Origin: Thermoanaerobaculales bacterium
Lineage (GTDB): Bacteria; Acidobacteriota; Thermoanaerobaculia; Thermoanaerobaculales; Sulfomarinibacteraceae
Assembly: GCA_029287235.1 (NCBI GenBank)
Contig: JARFRM010000089.1
Location: forward strand, 1-41,850
Direction of reading: 5' to 3'
DNA length: 41,850 nucleotides
Below, in pieces: positions 26,234 to 35,604 of this stretch. Position numbers and translations under genes: made by a program. The notes below the pieces were generated by a model. That model ran no database searches and was not told the origin of the DNA. It was given only the letters and a program-made list of their open reading frames with translations. Each line of letters begins with the position of its first letter. Position 1 is the first letter of the stretch.

Positions 26234-27784
26234 ATGAAGAAGAAAGAGGCGGATTCCGCAGTTCCGCGTCGCACTCTCGTGGCCCGGTTTCTCTCGGTCA
26301 TCGAGAATATCGGCAACGCGCTGCCCAACCCGGCCACTCTCTTCGCCATCTTCGCCGCAAGCCTCATCGGTCTGTCGTGGCTCTTCAGCAAATTGGGTCT
26401 CGAGGCCGTCAATCCCAGGGACGGCTCGGTGGTCGAGACGGTCAATCTGCTGTCAGCTGAAGGGCTGCACTGGATTCTCGATCACACCATCACCAATTTC
26501 ACCGGTTTCGCGCCCCTGGGCACCGTTCTCGTGGCCATGCTCGGGATCGGTGTCGCAGAGAAGAGCGGGCTCATCGGCACCGCTCTGCGGCAAATGGTCC
26601 ACTCCGCGCCGCGTCGGCTCTTGACGTTTGTCATCGTCTTTGCCGGAGTCATGTCCAACATGGCCTCGGATGTGGGTTATGTCCTGCTCGTCCCCATGGG
26701 CGCTTTGATCTTCATGTCGGTGGGACGCCACCCGATCGCCGGTCTTGCAGCCGCCTTCGCCGGGGTCTCCGGCGGGTTCAGCGCCAATCTCCTGCTTGGC
26801 ACCATCGACCCCCTGTTGGCCGGGATTTCCGAGGAGGCGGCTCGGATCATCGATCCCGGCTACACGGTATCGCCCGCCTGCAACTACTACTTCATGGTTG
26901 TCTCGACCTTTCTCATCGCCGGGGTCGGGACCTGGGTCACCGAGAAGATCGTCGCCCCCCGTCTGGGCGACTATGAGGGTTCGGCTCAAGAGGAGAATGA
27001 GACGATCGAGAAGCTCTCCGCCCAAGAAAAGAAGGGGCTGTGGTGGGCCCTGGGCGTCAGCGTCATCCTGCTGGTCCTGGTGCTCATCGGGCTGGTTCCC
27101 GAAAACGGGATCCTCCGTGATCCCGAGACCGGGAGCGTGCTGTACTCACCATTCATGCACGGAATCGTCACCTTCATCTTTCTCGGGGGCCTCCTTTCCG
27201 GTCTCGCTTACGGGGTCGCCACCGGCGTCTTCAAGAACGATTCGGATGTGGTCAACGGAATGAAGGAGGGGATGGAGTCGCTGGCGCTCTTCATGGTCCT
27301 TGTCTTCTTTGCCGCCCAGTTCGTCGCCTATTTCAAGGTCACCAACCTGGGGATGATCCTGGCCATCAAGGGTGCCGAGCTGCTTAAGGCTTCGGGGCTC
27401 GGCCCCATCCCCCTGATGCTCGCCTTCATCTTCTTGGCGGCAGGGATCAACCTGTGTATGGGCAGCGCTTCTGCGAAGTGGGCCTTCATGGCGCCGGTCT
27501 TCATCCCCATGTTCATGCTGCTCGGCTACTCGCCCGAACTCGTCCAGGGGGTCTACCGCATCGGCGACAGCTCGACGAATCTGATCTCGCCGATGATGTC
27601 GTTCTTCGCGCTCATCGTCGCCTTTGTCCAGCGCTATGACTCGAAAGCGGGGATCGGCACCGTGGTCGCCACCATGCTGCCGTATTCGGTGGCGTTTCTG
27701 GTGGTATGGATGATCTTGCTCGTCGGTTGGCTGCTCCTGGGCCTGCCCCTCGGGCCGGGTGCGGGTCTTTACCTGGCAGGTTAG
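26234..27784 (+). CDS. AbgT-family transporter
   Basis: 516 residues, GGAGGGAG upstream of the ATG. The AbgT family includes E. coli AbgT (p-aminobenzoyl-glutamate uptake) and MtrF (sulfonamide efflux). Family features are visible: [23 protein letters not shown] at the start, [70 protein letters not shown] and the C-terminal [18 protein letters not shown]. Length and helix number (about 12-13) are normal. It stands alone; its stop codon overlaps the stop of the converging acyltransferase within the bases TTAG (27781-27784). The precise substrate (peptide-bound aminobenzoate, dipeptide or drug) cannot be told. Confidence 0.92.
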   Translation: MKKKEADSAVPRRTLVARFLSVIENIGNALPNPATLFAIFAASLIGLSWLFSKLGLEAVNPRDGSVVETVNLLSAEGLHWILDHTITNFTGFAPLGTVLVAMLGIGVAEKSGLIGTALRQMVHSAPRRLLTFVIVFAGVMSNMASDVGYVLLVPMGALIFMSVGRHPIAGLAAAFAGVSGGFSANLLLGTIDPLLAGISEEAARIIDPGYTVSPACNYYFMVVSTFLIAGVGTWVTEKIVAPRLGDYEGSAQEENETIEKLSAQEKKGLWWALGVSVILLVLVLIGLVPENGILRDPETGSVLYSPFMHGIVTFIFLGGLLSGLAYGVATGVFKNDSDVVNGMKEGMESLALFMVLVFFAAQFVAYFKVTNLGMILAIKGAELLKASGLGPIPLMLAFIFLAAGINLCMGSASAKWAFMAPVFIPMFMLLGYSPELVQGVYRIGDSSTNLISPMMSFFALIVAFVQRYDSKAGIGTVVATMLPYSVAFLVVWMILLVGWLLLGLPLGPGAGLYLAG

Positions 27785-29130
27785 GGGCTCATCCTCCGGA
27801 GCAGCCCTTCGACCGGGCCGAACCCCGCCAGGGCCGCACCCGCGAGCGGGAGCAGCAACGGAATCCAGCGCAGGCCCAGCCAACCGTCACCACCGATGCC
27901 TCCGAGGGCGAGGGTCGCGAGCCCGACGCACGCCACGGTGCATCCGAGGAGCTGCCGCCAGGCGGCCGCCGGTGTTCCTCCCGATGCCGGTCGCTCGAAC
28001 CGCGAGAAGACGAGCAGAAACGGCAGACAAGCAATCGCAAAGGCCACGAGCCACAGTGGTCTCGTCCACCACCATTCAGCGGTTGCCGGGTATGGAGAGA
28101 GCACCGACGGCAGCTGCCAGAAAGCGAGCCCGACGAGGAGCATCATCACTGTCGAGTGCCAGAGATAGATGGTCATGATCATGCCGTTGACCAGGATGGT
28201 CGCCGCCCACGGGATGCGGCGGGCGAGCCAGCGCCGCGCCGGAGCTTCGAAGCAGAGCACCAGCCCGATCTGGGCCGCGGCGAGCGCCAGCAGGGGCAGC
28301 TTGGGCGGCAGGGTGTTGCTGACCTCATCGCTGGGCACCCCGACCAGACTGAGCGGGTAGGGACCGAGATGGGTGAGGGCAACCAGGCTGAGAATCCCGA
28401 CGACAAAGAGTGGAACGCCGATCCTCGCGCCGACCAGACGCCGATCGTGCCAGGCATAGCCGAGCTGATGAACGGTGAGCCAGACAAAGACATAGTTGAG
28501 CCAGCCGATCCACGAAAGATGGGCGGCGAAGGTGCCGAGATCGACGAGGATGGCGCCGACGACCGGCGCCGCCACCGAGGCGAAGCCCCAGCGCTTCCAA
28601 GCCGCGTGGGTCAGCGGCACGAGGGCCACCACCAGGATGTAGACGGCGAGGAACCACACCGGTACCAGGGCCACCTGCGAACCGATCCGGATCATGGTCG
28701 GACCGACCCCGTTAGCGTGGGCCACTACCACCATCACACCCCACATGAGCACCAGCGGCAGCACCGGCCCGATGAGGCGTCTCATCCGGGCGTCGAACCA
28801 GGTTTCGTAGCCGAGTCCCTTGCGCTGAGCCGACTCCCACGACACGCTGTTGGAGAACCCGCCGACAAAGAAGAAGACCGGCATCACCTGGAAGATCCAG
28901 GTCAGCCACCGCGACCACGGCTCGAGATCGAGCAGATGGGCATAGGCCGGCGCACCGCCGGAGAAGTACGGCGCCGAGATCAGCCAGTGGCCGACAACGA
29001 CGGCCAAAATCGACAGCGCCCGCAAAAAGTCGACATAGCGGTTGCGCGACTCCGGGGTCCGATCAGCAAGGTAGAGGGCCCGTCGCCACAGACCACGAGG
29101 CGGTTGGTCTTCGTGCATGTCGGTGCTCAT
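27781..29130 (-). CDS. Acyltransferase family 3 membrane protein
   Basis: 449 residues with about ten membrane helices. The start [24 protein letters not shown] is the diagnostic motif of acyltransferase-3 proteins (catalytic His in GHW), and [15 protein letters not shown] follows as usual. These inner-membrane enzymes move acyl groups to sugars, lipids or peptidoglycan precursors. GGAGG precedes the ATG. Its ATG is 19 bp after the DUF2157-like gene stop, on the same strand, so it is likely the last gene of the PspA operon; it could then modify the envelope under stress. The substrate is unknown. Confidence 0.88.
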   Translation of the reverse strand: MSTDMHEDQPPRGLWRRALYLADRTPESRNRYVDFLRALSILAVVVGHWLISAPYFSGGAPAYAHLLDLEPWSRWLTWIFQVMPVFFFVGGFSNSVSWESAQRKGLGYETWFDARMRRLIGPVLPLVLMWGVMVVVAHANGVGPTMIRIGSQVALVPVWFLAVYILVVALVPLTHAAWKRWGFASVAAPVVGAILVDLGTFAAHLSWIGWLNYVFVWLTVHQLGYAWHDRRLVGARIGVPLFVVGILSLVALTHLGPYPLSLVGVPSDEVSNTLPPKLPLLALAAAQIGLVLCFEAPARRWLARRIPWAATILVNGMIMTIYLWHSTVMMLLVGLAFWQLPSVLSPYPATAEWWWTRPLWLVAFAIACLPFLLVFSRFERPASGGTPAAAWRQLLGCTVACVGLATLALGGIGGDGWLGLRWIPLLLPLAGAALAGFGPVEGLLRRMSP

Positions 29131-29149
29131 GGAGGCCTCCGGTATTCAC

Positions 29150-30121
29150 TCACTCATTCAAGTATCGCCTTTTCAGTCGCAAAGTGAGGTACCCAACCCC
29201 CATCAACGCCAACCCGGAGATGACCAGGGCCAGCGGCCAACCCAGGCTGTCCTTGAAGTATTCGTTGGTGATCTTGACGAGATAGGAGGCGAGAAACAGG
29301 GAACCGACGGCGAGTAACTCGCGGCTCTTGAGGTGGACACTCGCATAGAGCACGAGGAAGACAAGTCCCGGAAAAATCAGCTCCCAGAAAACGTTCTGGC
29401 TCGGTTTCCATCCCCCGAGGGAGAGCGCCGCTCCGAGAAAGGCGATCGAGCCCAAGCTGTAGAGCAGACCGGAAAGCGCTCGACGCGGGGTCTCGGCGAA
29501 GGCGAAGGCCAGGACCAGGTACGCGAGTCCGACGGCGAGGCTGCGGTACTCGAAGAACTCGAGCTCGCCAAAACGGGGATTCGGACCGGCGATCCAACCG
29601 GTGATCGCAAAGAAAGCCCAGGTCGCAAAACCAATGGCGTACAACAAGGGGCTGTTCGATCGAACGAGCAGGTAGGCCGCGGCAAAGGCCCCGACCAGAA
29701 TGAGTGAAATCACGCTCTGCCATTCGAGATGGTCGGGATGGAGGCCGGCCTCGTCCAGCGTCACGGCCAGCCCGAGAGGCAGGATCAATGCAGCGATGAG
29801 GAAGAAGGCGGCGCCCGCGGCGCCGAGCCACCGGCGTCGGCCGAGAAGCACACCGACGACGAAGGCCGCCAGCCCCGGACCGAGGGTCACGACGACGTGC
29901 ATCACGCTGCCCAGGTCATCCCAGATCTGCGCGATGAGGGCGACGATGCCCATGACAACAACACCGCCGCCGATGAAATAGAGCACGGTCGAATAGTTGG
30001 TCTGCCGCTCGGCAGCATCGCCGCCAACGGCTTCACGACAGGCGACCGTGAGCTCGGCCTCGCTGAGGTTTCCCTCGGCGACCATGGCCGACACGGCTTC
30101 GAGCAGGGTCTGTTTGTCCAT
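29150..30121 (-). CDS. DUF2157-like polytopic membrane protein
   Basis: 323 residues from the ATG at 30121 (GAGGAG 8 bases before); a GTG at 30130 is another in-frame candidate but lies within the ribosome site. A soluble head (MDKQTLLEAVSAMVAEGNLSEAELTVACREA, ~45 residues) precedes NYSTVLYFIGGGVVVMGIVALIAQIWDDL, which is like the first helix of DUF2157 proteins. About ten helices follow. It starts 5 bp after the 175-residue gene and is translationally coupled. A sensor-like or scaffold function in the membrane is suggested by the head domain, but that is inference. Confidence 0.75.
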   Translation of the reverse strand: MDKQTLLEAVSAMVAEGNLSEAELTVACREAVGGDAAERQTNYSTVLYFIGGGVVVMGIVALIAQIWDDLGSVMHVVVTLGPGLAAFVVGVLLGRRRWLGAAGAAFFLIAALILPLGLAVTLDEAGLHPDHLEWQSVISLILVGAFAAAYLLVRSNSPLLYAIGFATWAFFAITGWIAGPNPRFGELEFFEYRSLAVGLAYLVLAFAFAETPRRALSGLLYSLGSIAFLGAALSLGGWKPSQNVFWELIFPGLVFLVLYASVHLKSRELLAVGSLFLASYLVKITNEYFKDSLGWPLALVISGLALMGVGYLTLRLKRRYLNE

Positions 30122-30126
30122 GATCT

Positions 30127-30654
30127 TCACTCCTCAATCCAACCGAGAAAGGTCACGGTGCCGGCGTTACTGAAGCTCTCGCCGGTCTCGAGCTCGAGCT
30201 TGATCGCATGGCCGTCCTTTCTCAGATATCGAGTTCGGTAATCGCGCGACGACCACATCGGAAATAGAAACTCGCTCTTCCTACCGTACGCGAACTCGTA
30301 ACCATCGGGCGACAACGCCGTGTTGTCGAGACGAAGCAACGACGCTTGGTCGAATGTCAGCCGTTCACTCTTGTTGATATTCACATCGTGGATGAAGAAC
30401 TGCAGCTCCGGCAAACCGGTCGACGCCGGCACCACGCACTCGGATTCCGGCTCGTCCAGTTTGAGCCGGCCATCATCGACAAAGAGGCGATACCCCTGAG
30501 CGTATCCGACCGTGTAGAGGAAGTCGTACTGCGGGTCTTCGATGCCCGAGAAGAGGCGGGGAGCATAGATCGCCCCCGCAACCAGCAGGATCATCACGAC
30601 CGGAATGGCAAGCCCGATGACCAGGGCGACATCGACTTTCTTAGTGGTATTCAT
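30127..30654 (-). CDS. Single-helix anchored protein of unknown family
   Basis: 175 residues. A basic start (MNTTKKVDV) leads into one helix (ALVIGLAIPVVMILLVAGAIYAP); the rest is predicted to be periplasmic and beta-rich, with motifs such as DPQYDFLYTVGYAQGYRLFVDDGRLKL, RKSEFLFPMWSSRDYRTRYLRKDGHAIKLEL and the end TVTFLGWIEE. GCGGAGGAAAA stands before its ATG. No known family recognised. It is fourth in the PspA operon between the DUF4178-like and DUF2157-like genes, so it may link the periplasm to PspA signalling. Confidence 0.75.
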   Translation of the reverse strand: MNTTKKVDVALVIGLAIPVVMILLVAGAIYAPRLFSGIEDPQYDFLYTVGYAQGYRLFVDDGRLKLDEPESECVVPASTGLPELQFFIHDVNINKSERLTFDQASLLRLDNTALSPDGYEFAYGRKSEFLFPMWSSRDYRTRYLRKDGHAIKLELETGESFSNAGTVTFLGWIEE

Positions 30655-30669
30655 CAGGATTTTCCTCCG

Positions 30670-31005
30670 CTATGAAACGAGCCGCGAGGGGAAGACGACG
30701 ATCATCTCGCCCGGCACCTCGAGCCACTCTCCGCCCTTGATCAGAAGCCACGAAGAACTCTGAGCATCGCCAAAACCGCCGGGCCCGAAGAGGCGAGCGG
30801 CCGGAGCCGACGCTTCCTCGGCGGTCAAGGCGAACGAGCCGGCCAGGAGCCCGGAGGGCGGCCAGGCCCGGCACACCCTCCACACCTCTTGGCCGATCTG
30901 CAGCCGGTCGCCGGGCCGGATGTCGTGCGGCTCGACGGATCGTCTCGGCAGCCGAATACGATCTTGGCCGAGGATCCGCAGAAGACGCCGAAAAAGACAC
31001 TTCAC
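30670..31005 (-). CDS. Small DUF4178-like protein next to pspA
   Basis: 111 residues, no signal or helix. After a basic start (MKCLFRRLLRILGQDRIRLPRR) the phrase DIRPGDRLQIGQEVWRVCRA looks like the opening strand pair of DUF4178 domains, which are often adjacent to PspA genes. It ends SSWLLIKGGEWLEVPGEMIVVFPSRLVS. The ATG overlaps the PspA stop as ATGA, so production is coupled. The family link is tentative because only one domain copy is present. Probably a cytoplasmic PspA partner. Confidence 0.65.
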   Translation of the reverse strand: MKCLFRRLLRILGQDRIRLPRRSVEPHDIRPGDRLQIGQEVWRVCRAWPPSGLLAGSFALTAEEASAPAARLFGPGGFGDAQSSSWLLIKGGEWLEVPGEMIVVFPSRLVS

Positions 31006-31727
31006 ACCTCGTCCTCGACCTCGACTGTCTGCGATGCGGTTGCCGCAAACGTGGCGGCCTCGGGATCGTCTCGCCTGAGTCGGTTGAGCCTTTCTTCGAC
31101 CGCATCGGCGAGATCGAGATCCTCGAATCGGCGACGGACATCATCGCCGTTGAGCTCATCGTCGAGCCGCTGATACGCCCGCTCCTCGGCCGCCATGTGG
31201 GATACGCGACCACCGATCCGGTCGAACTCGGCATGGAGGCCGCTGTGCTCGACCCGCCGCATGGCCTTGCCGACCGCTCGGCGGGCGTCGGCCTGACGCA
31301 GCTGGGCGTGGATGATCTGCAGCCGCGATTTCGCCTGCTCGAGGCGATCCTGCATCTGGGCCACCGATGCTGTGACCTCCTCCGTCTCGCGGGACTGAAC
31401 ATCGAGCCTCTCTTTGAGGCGATCCCGCTGACGTTCGGCGAGCTCTGCTCGACGCAGCGCCTCACGCGCATCGCCCTCGTTGCCGCGCTTCATCGCCCGC
31501 TCGGCGGAAGTCTGCCAACCGTAGGCCTCCTTGTCGTGGACCGCGATCTGCGACCGCAGCCGATCCTCGTTGGCCATGGCGGACGCGACTGCGCGCTTGG
31601 CGGACTCGAGCTCCTCCTCCATGTCGATGATGAGCTGGTTGAGGCTGCGCTCGGGATCCTCCAGCGCGTCGAGCACGGCGTTGACCCGTCCCTTGACCAA
31701 CAGGCTGAATCTCTGTGTGATCTGCAT
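31002..31727 (-). CDS. pspA: PspA/IM30-family membrane-stress protein
   Basis: 241 residues, AAAGGAG before the ATG at 31727. A longer in-frame reading (31790) lacks a ribosome site and starts with unrelated residues. The start QITQRFSLLVKGRVNAVLDALEDPERSLNQLIIDMEEELESAKRAVASAMANE is a typical PspA/IM30 opening; ~180 residues of long heptad-repeat helices follow, with little else. Such proteins polymerise on the inner membrane, repair leaks and (in E. coli) inhibit the activator PspF. There is no amphipathic helix as strong as in E. coli PspA. Second gene of the sigma-54 operon after the 1198-residue protein (94-bp gap). No pspF, pspB or pspC homologue is in the window; the NtrC-type regulator next door would replace pspF. 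Confidence 0.85.
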   Translation of the reverse strand: MQITQRFSLLVKGRVNAVLDALEDPERSLNQLIIDMEEELESAKRAVASAMANEDRLRSQIAVHDKEAYGWQTSAERAMKRGNEGDAREALRRAELAERQRDRLKERLDVQSRETEEVTASVAQMQDRLEQAKSRLQIIHAQLRQADARRAVGKAMRRVEHSGLHAEFDRIGGRVSHMAAEERAYQRLDDELNGDDVRRRFEDLDLADAVEERLNRLRRDDPEAATFAATASQTVEVEDEV

Positions 31728-31820
31728 TTCGATCTCCTTTGCTTGGGCTCCCGGTTGGAGCGACTGTTTCGACAATCTCCTCGGCCTCAATCCACAACGG
31801 AGAGCGGCCGAAGAATCGGA

Positions 31821-34800
31821 TCAATGCCAGGCCTTGAGCTCCCGACCGAAGACGCGAAAATGCTGGAGGAGGCCCTCGCGCCGGTATTCGAGATATGCCG
31901 CCCAGGCCATGAGTCCGAGCCCGAAGGCGAGACCGAAAACCCACAGCAACAACGGCTCGGTGGTGCCGATCTTGAGGACAAAGAAACCGAGATCGGTGAG
32001 CATGGCAACCGTCGACACCACCAGCAGCGAACGGCTGCGCAGGGTGATACAAACGCTCCCGATGGCCACCGTCATGACGAGCAGGACCGCCAACCAGATC
32101 CACGACACCTGCTCGGACAGGGCAATGATGGGAGTGGCGTAGAGGAAGGCCGCACCGGCGGAGGCGAGGTACGAGCTCCAGGTCCCACCAACGCGCGGGC
32201 GCAGAAAGGTGGCGAGAGCCATGAGCGACAGCCCCGGGGCGAGGAAGGTGTACTCAATGCCGAGCCCGCTCTGGAACACCACGGCAACGAGGGTCAGACC
32301 GAAGGTGATCGACGCCGCCAGGCTGGAGCCGGTAGGGCGGCCATGGCGCAAGGCATCCACAGCATAGAAAAGGCTCACAGCAAAGGCCGAAAGCGAGGCG
32401 ACCCAAACCGACGAACCATCCTGCGCCACCACCCGCACCATTGCCATTAGCCACGCAGACACGGGAAGACCGAGCCCGACGAGTCGGCACGTGGGACTGA
32501 AAACCCGACCGAGGGTCGTCCGAGCCAACCCTTCCGCCAGACCGAACTCGGCCACGGCCACCAGCAGCACGACCCAGGGCGCCGCAGCGCCGTTGAGGTC
32601 GAGCCAGCCGGCGGTGAAGCCGTGGAGAACCGCGAGCCCGATCCAGATCTGGGCCATCCATGAGTGGAGGGCGCGAGGGTTCCCGGCGCCCGACACCACA
32701 CGGAGCCCCGTCAGGACAACTGCCACCGCTGCCACAACCAGGTGGGAGAGGAACGACAGCTCGGGACCGGCAAGCGCGGCGGCCACGATGAAGAGACCCA
32801 GGGCCAACTCGACAACCACCGTCCAGCCGGCGAGCGAGCCGCGACGCCCCAGCAGATGGCCGAGAAGCCTCCACCCGAGCACCGCCATCGCCATCATCGG
32901 CAGGAGATCGAATCTGCAGGTCGCCAGCGCCGGCGCCATCACGGTCTGGCCACCGCAGGCCAGGAGCACAGCCAACTGCAGGAGGACCAATGGCACGAGG
33001 CGCAACGACAGAGCGTTTTTCAGCTCGCGCCGATCCTGGAGCACGAGGCGATCCAGGAAAATCACCATGACCATCGCAACGGAAAGGACCAGGGCAGCCG
33101 GTCCACAGAGGAAGAGGCAGGCGATGAGGGAGACCGCAGTCCAGAAAACGGCGAGGTGATGGATCGACGCCGGCACGAGGCGTTGGAAATCCGCCTCTTT
33201 GAGCGCGAAACGTCGTTGGATCCAGCCAGAAAGAGAGGGCCTCGCGAAAAGGATCATGGGCATCAACGCGACACCCGCCGCTGTCAGCGATGCCGGGATC
33301 GCCACCGTCACGTCATCGATACCGGCCAGCGCGAGAAACTGGAGCTGGGCAAAGACTCCGATCAAGAGGCCCCCGATGGTCAGATCGGCACCGGCGCGTC
33401 TCGTCAGACCGACGTCGGCGGCGAGCAGCCCCAGAATCACGAGGATCAGCGGTTCCACCGTCAGGTTCCAGTCGGCGATCCCCATGAGCAACCACCACAG
33501 ACCGAGCCCACAGTGATAGAGAGCCATGATGAAGGCCGTCGGGCGCAGAAGGATCGCGACGGGCCCGGTTCGGCACGCCAGCGACACCGACGCCCAGAGC
33601 GAGAGTACCGCCAGGAATTGGGTCATGAGCACCAGCCCCGGGGTCACAACATCGGTTGTCTGGAAGACCAGGACCTGCAGGCCGGTCGTTGCCAGCAGCC
33701 CACCCACCGCCGGGAGCCAGGCACTGCGCAAGCGGATGCCCGATGCAAAGAGCAGTCCGCCGGCCAGCATCAGCTCGAGGCTTCCGATATCGTCCCTCAG
33801 GAGGTCGAAGATCAGGCAATGACCCGCGATCAGACCGGCGACCACTGTGGCCGGCAGCTGGAGATACCGGCGGGCTTCTCCTCCGTCGGTCCCAATGACT
33901 CGAGCCAACGGTTCTTCAACCCACCGAAGGATGAGCGCTGCAAACAGGGCGAAGCCTCCGAGGACGCAGAGATTCTCCCCGTTGAGGAGCCGGTCGGTGC
34001 CGAGCACGTGCTGAGCGATCGTCAGCACCAGCATCGCCAACGCGCCGTAAACACCGATGACGAGCTCCCGACTGCGGGAGATGACCAGGGCCGCGAGGCC
34101 GACCAATGAAAGGACAGCCAGGAAGATCGACGGATCGGCCGGGTCGAGGGCAGCCAGGGCACACAGCCACCACAGATAGGCGGTGGTGAGCCCAGCATGA
34201 ACCGACCGGAGCGCTGTAGAAGCCCCTCTTCGCCACAGAAGACCCGACCACGCGACGAGGATGAGGAGAAACCCCAGGTCGGCGATGCTGAGGGCGAGCG
34301 GGCTGCCTTGCGAGAGATCGAGGACAAGCAACAGACGGGCCCAGAGCTGCTTCGCGAGATCCGGCACCAGGGCGGGGAAGAGGTGGTAGGCCAAAAAGAC
34401 CGAGCCGAGCGCCGCGAAGTGGGCGGCGAAGCCGGGCGAACGAATGCTCCAGCGTCCGAAGAAGACCGCGGCGCAGAGCGAGACCAGGGCCGGAACCAGG
34501 AGACTGGGATCCCGGAAGGAGAGTGGGAGAGCCACCACCACGACGGCGACACCGATGGTCATGAGAGCGACCGATCGCCTGGGCCATCGTTTGGGTTTCT
34601 CGCCGGACCGGATCAACGCTCGATAGTACTCCTCACCGGTGTCGGCGAGGACCATGCCGATGACCGCCAGGGGCAGCGCCAGCAACTCGGATCGCGGATC
34701 GAAGAGCACCATGGCGCCGAGGTAGAGGACACCGAGGACCGTGAAGGGCATCCACTGAACCGGCCGATCCAGGCCGTCCCGCCGGTCACGGTGAAAGAAG

Positions 34801-35417
34801 AACCGGTTGATGTGACGGCTTCCGATCTGAAGGAGGGCGCCGAGCAGGAAGGCCGCTCCGATGGTGATCGCCGTCCCGCGATCGGGATGCCGACCGACAA
34901 CGACGGGCAGCGACGCCTGCGCCAACATGAAGATCGCCAGGATCGTCGGGAAGATCCAGCCCCGATACTCAAACATCAGACGAAGCGGTCGTCGGGCAGT
35001 GACGAGCAGTGCCATCGTCCCGAGAATGAATGCCGACCAGCCGAAGGGCTGTGCGAGGAGATCCAAATAGACCGCGCCCCACGAAAGCACCGGGACCAAC
35101 GCGGTGAAGAGCAGCATCAAGGCGGAACCTGCCAGGGGCAGATGAAGCCGTCGGTGGGTGAGCTCACCGGTGACATAGAGACCCAGGGCACCGAGGACCA
35201 AGACCAGGTACTGGGCGGCGACCGGCATGAGCTCCCACTGTGATTCCACCAGGCGGTAGAGCGAGACCGCAGAGACCAACGCGCCGGCGAGGAGCAACCA
35301 CCGAATGCCACGCCGCGACCGCAGGCCTCTCTCATCCTTGATGTCGGTGTCGGACTCTGCACCCTGGGATGAGACGAAGATCGTGGCTCTTTCGGCCGGA
35401 GGTTGGTTGGTGTCCAT
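31821..35417 (-). CDS. 1198-residue polytopic membrane protein
   Basis: A very large membrane protein. After ~35 polar residues (ending SRRGIRW) nearly the whole chain is hydrophobic, with about 30 or more predicted helices and only short loops. The start SAVSLYRLVESQWELMPVAAQYLVLVLGALGLYVTGE resembles proteins of the DUF2339/DUF2157 style, but I cannot place the rest. GAAGGGAGATG precedes the ATG at 35417. A short cytoplasmic C-terminal tail (EYRREGLLQHFRVFGRELKAWH) may contact PspA. It is the first gene after the sigma-54 promoter at 35453-35468, so it is transcribed together with pspA. Function unknown; a membrane-tension or lipid sensor, or a large transport scaffold, are guesses. Confidence 0.8.
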   Translation of the reverse strand: MDTNQPPAERATIFVSSQGAESDTDIKDERGLRSRRGIRWLLLAGALVSAVSLYRLVESQWELMPVAAQYLVLVLGALGLYVTGELTHRRLHLPLAGSALMLLFTALVPVLSWGAVYLDLLAQPFGWSAFILGTMALLVTARRPLRLMFEYRGWIFPTILAIFMLAQASLPVVVGRHPDRGTAITIGAAFLLGALLQIGSRHINRFFFHRDRRDGLDRPVQWMPFTVLGVLYLGAMVLFDPRSELLALPLAVIGMVLADTGEEYYRALIRSGEKPKRWPRRSVALMTIGVAVVVVALPLSFRDPSLLVPALVSLCAAVFFGRWSIRSPGFAAHFAALGSVFLAYHLFPALVPDLAKQLWARLLLVLDLSQGSPLALSIADLGFLLILVAWSGLLWRRGASTALRSVHAGLTTAYLWWLCALAALDPADPSIFLAVLSLVGLAALVISRSRELVIGVYGALAMLVLTIAQHVLGTDRLLNGENLCVLGGFALFAALILRWVEEPLARVIGTDGGEARRYLQLPATVVAGLIAGHCLIFDLLRDDIGSLELMLAGGLLFASGIRLRSAWLPAVGGLLATTGLQVLVFQTTDVVTPGLVLMTQFLAVLSLWASVSLACRTGPVAILLRPTAFIMALYHCGLGLWWLLMGIADWNLTVEPLILVILGLLAADVGLTRRAGADLTIGGLLIGVFAQLQFLALAGIDDVTVAIPASLTAAGVALMPMILFARPSLSGWIQRRFALKEADFQRLVPASIHHLAVFWTAVSLIACLFLCGPAALVLSVAMVMVIFLDRLVLQDRRELKNALSLRLVPLVLLQLAVLLACGGQTVMAPALATCRFDLLPMMAMAVLGWRLLGHLLGRRGSLAGWTVVVELALGLFIVAAALAGPELSFLSHLVVAAVAVVLTGLRVVSGAGNPRALHSWMAQIWIGLAVLHGFTAGWLDLNGAAAPWVVLLVAVAEFGLAEGLARTTLGRVFSPTCRLVGLGLPVSAWLMAMVRVVAQDGSSVWVASLSAFAVSLFYAVDALRHGRPTGSSLAASITFGLTLVAVVFQSGLGIEYTFLAPGLSLMALATFLRPRVGGTWSSYLASAGAAFLYATPIIALSEQVSWIWLAVLLVMTVAIGSVCITLRSRSLLVVSTVAMLTDLGFFVLKIGTTEPLLLWVFGLAFGLGLMAWAAYLEYRREGLLQHFRVFGRELKAWH

Positions 35418-35452
35418 GGTGCATCTCCCTTCAACGAGCTACCAATCACCAT

Positions 35453-35468
35453 TACAAGCCCCGTGCCA
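35453..35468 (-). promoter_or_regulatory. Sigma-54 (-24/-12) promoter of the PspA operon
   Basis: On the minus strand 35468-35453 reads TGGCACGGGGCTTGTA, matching the sigma-54 consensus TGGCACG-N4-TTGCW at all fixed positions but one (T for C in the -12 GC). The predicted transcription start is near 35443, about 26 bp before the ATG at 35417. A GAFTGA-containing activator is encoded on the other side of the gap. Confidence 0.75.
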
Positions 35469-35540
35469 ACTCCGAAGAATGATCGAAGTAACTGAAAATG
35501 AACGACCTGAGAGAAGAGGATCACACCCCGGACGGTAAAG

Positions 35541-35558
35541 TGCGGTAATAATGCTGCA
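35541..35558. promoter_or_regulatory. Enhancer-like 18-bp dyad, copy 1
   Basis: TGCGGTAATAATGCTGCA is an imperfect palindrome (6 of 9 pairs). It agrees at 15 of 18 positions with copy 2, 35 bp away. Its centre lies about 107 bp upstream of the predicted sigma-54 start, the usual distance for an enhancer-binding protein. Confidence 0.6.
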
Positions 35559-35575
35559 TCTTTGGTCTCGACAAC

Positions 35576-35593
35576 TGCAGTATTGATGCTGCA
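35576..35593. promoter_or_regulatory. Enhancer-like 18-bp dyad, copy 2
   Basis: TGCAGTATTGATGCTGCA pairs at 7 of 9 positions. Its centre is about 142 bp from the predicted sigma-54 start and 10 bp before the kinase gene, so binding there could also repress the kinase-regulator operon. Confidence 0.6.
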
Positions 35594-35598
35594 CTCGG

Positions 35599-35604
35599 TA
35601 CAAT
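35599..35604 (+). promoter_or_regulatory. Possible -10 box of the histidine kinase operon
   Basis: TACAAT is close to TATAAT and its expected start point falls at 35611-35612, on the in-frame ATG at 35612, which lacks a ribosome site. This would give a leaderless mRNA. No good -35 is visible; copy 2 of the dyad covers that area. Confidence 0.3.

Noticed and set aside
27706-29187. 493-residue plus-strand frame opposite the acyltransferase
   Set aside because: Low-complexity charged sequence without homology; the minus strand has a clear acyltransferase-3 protein.
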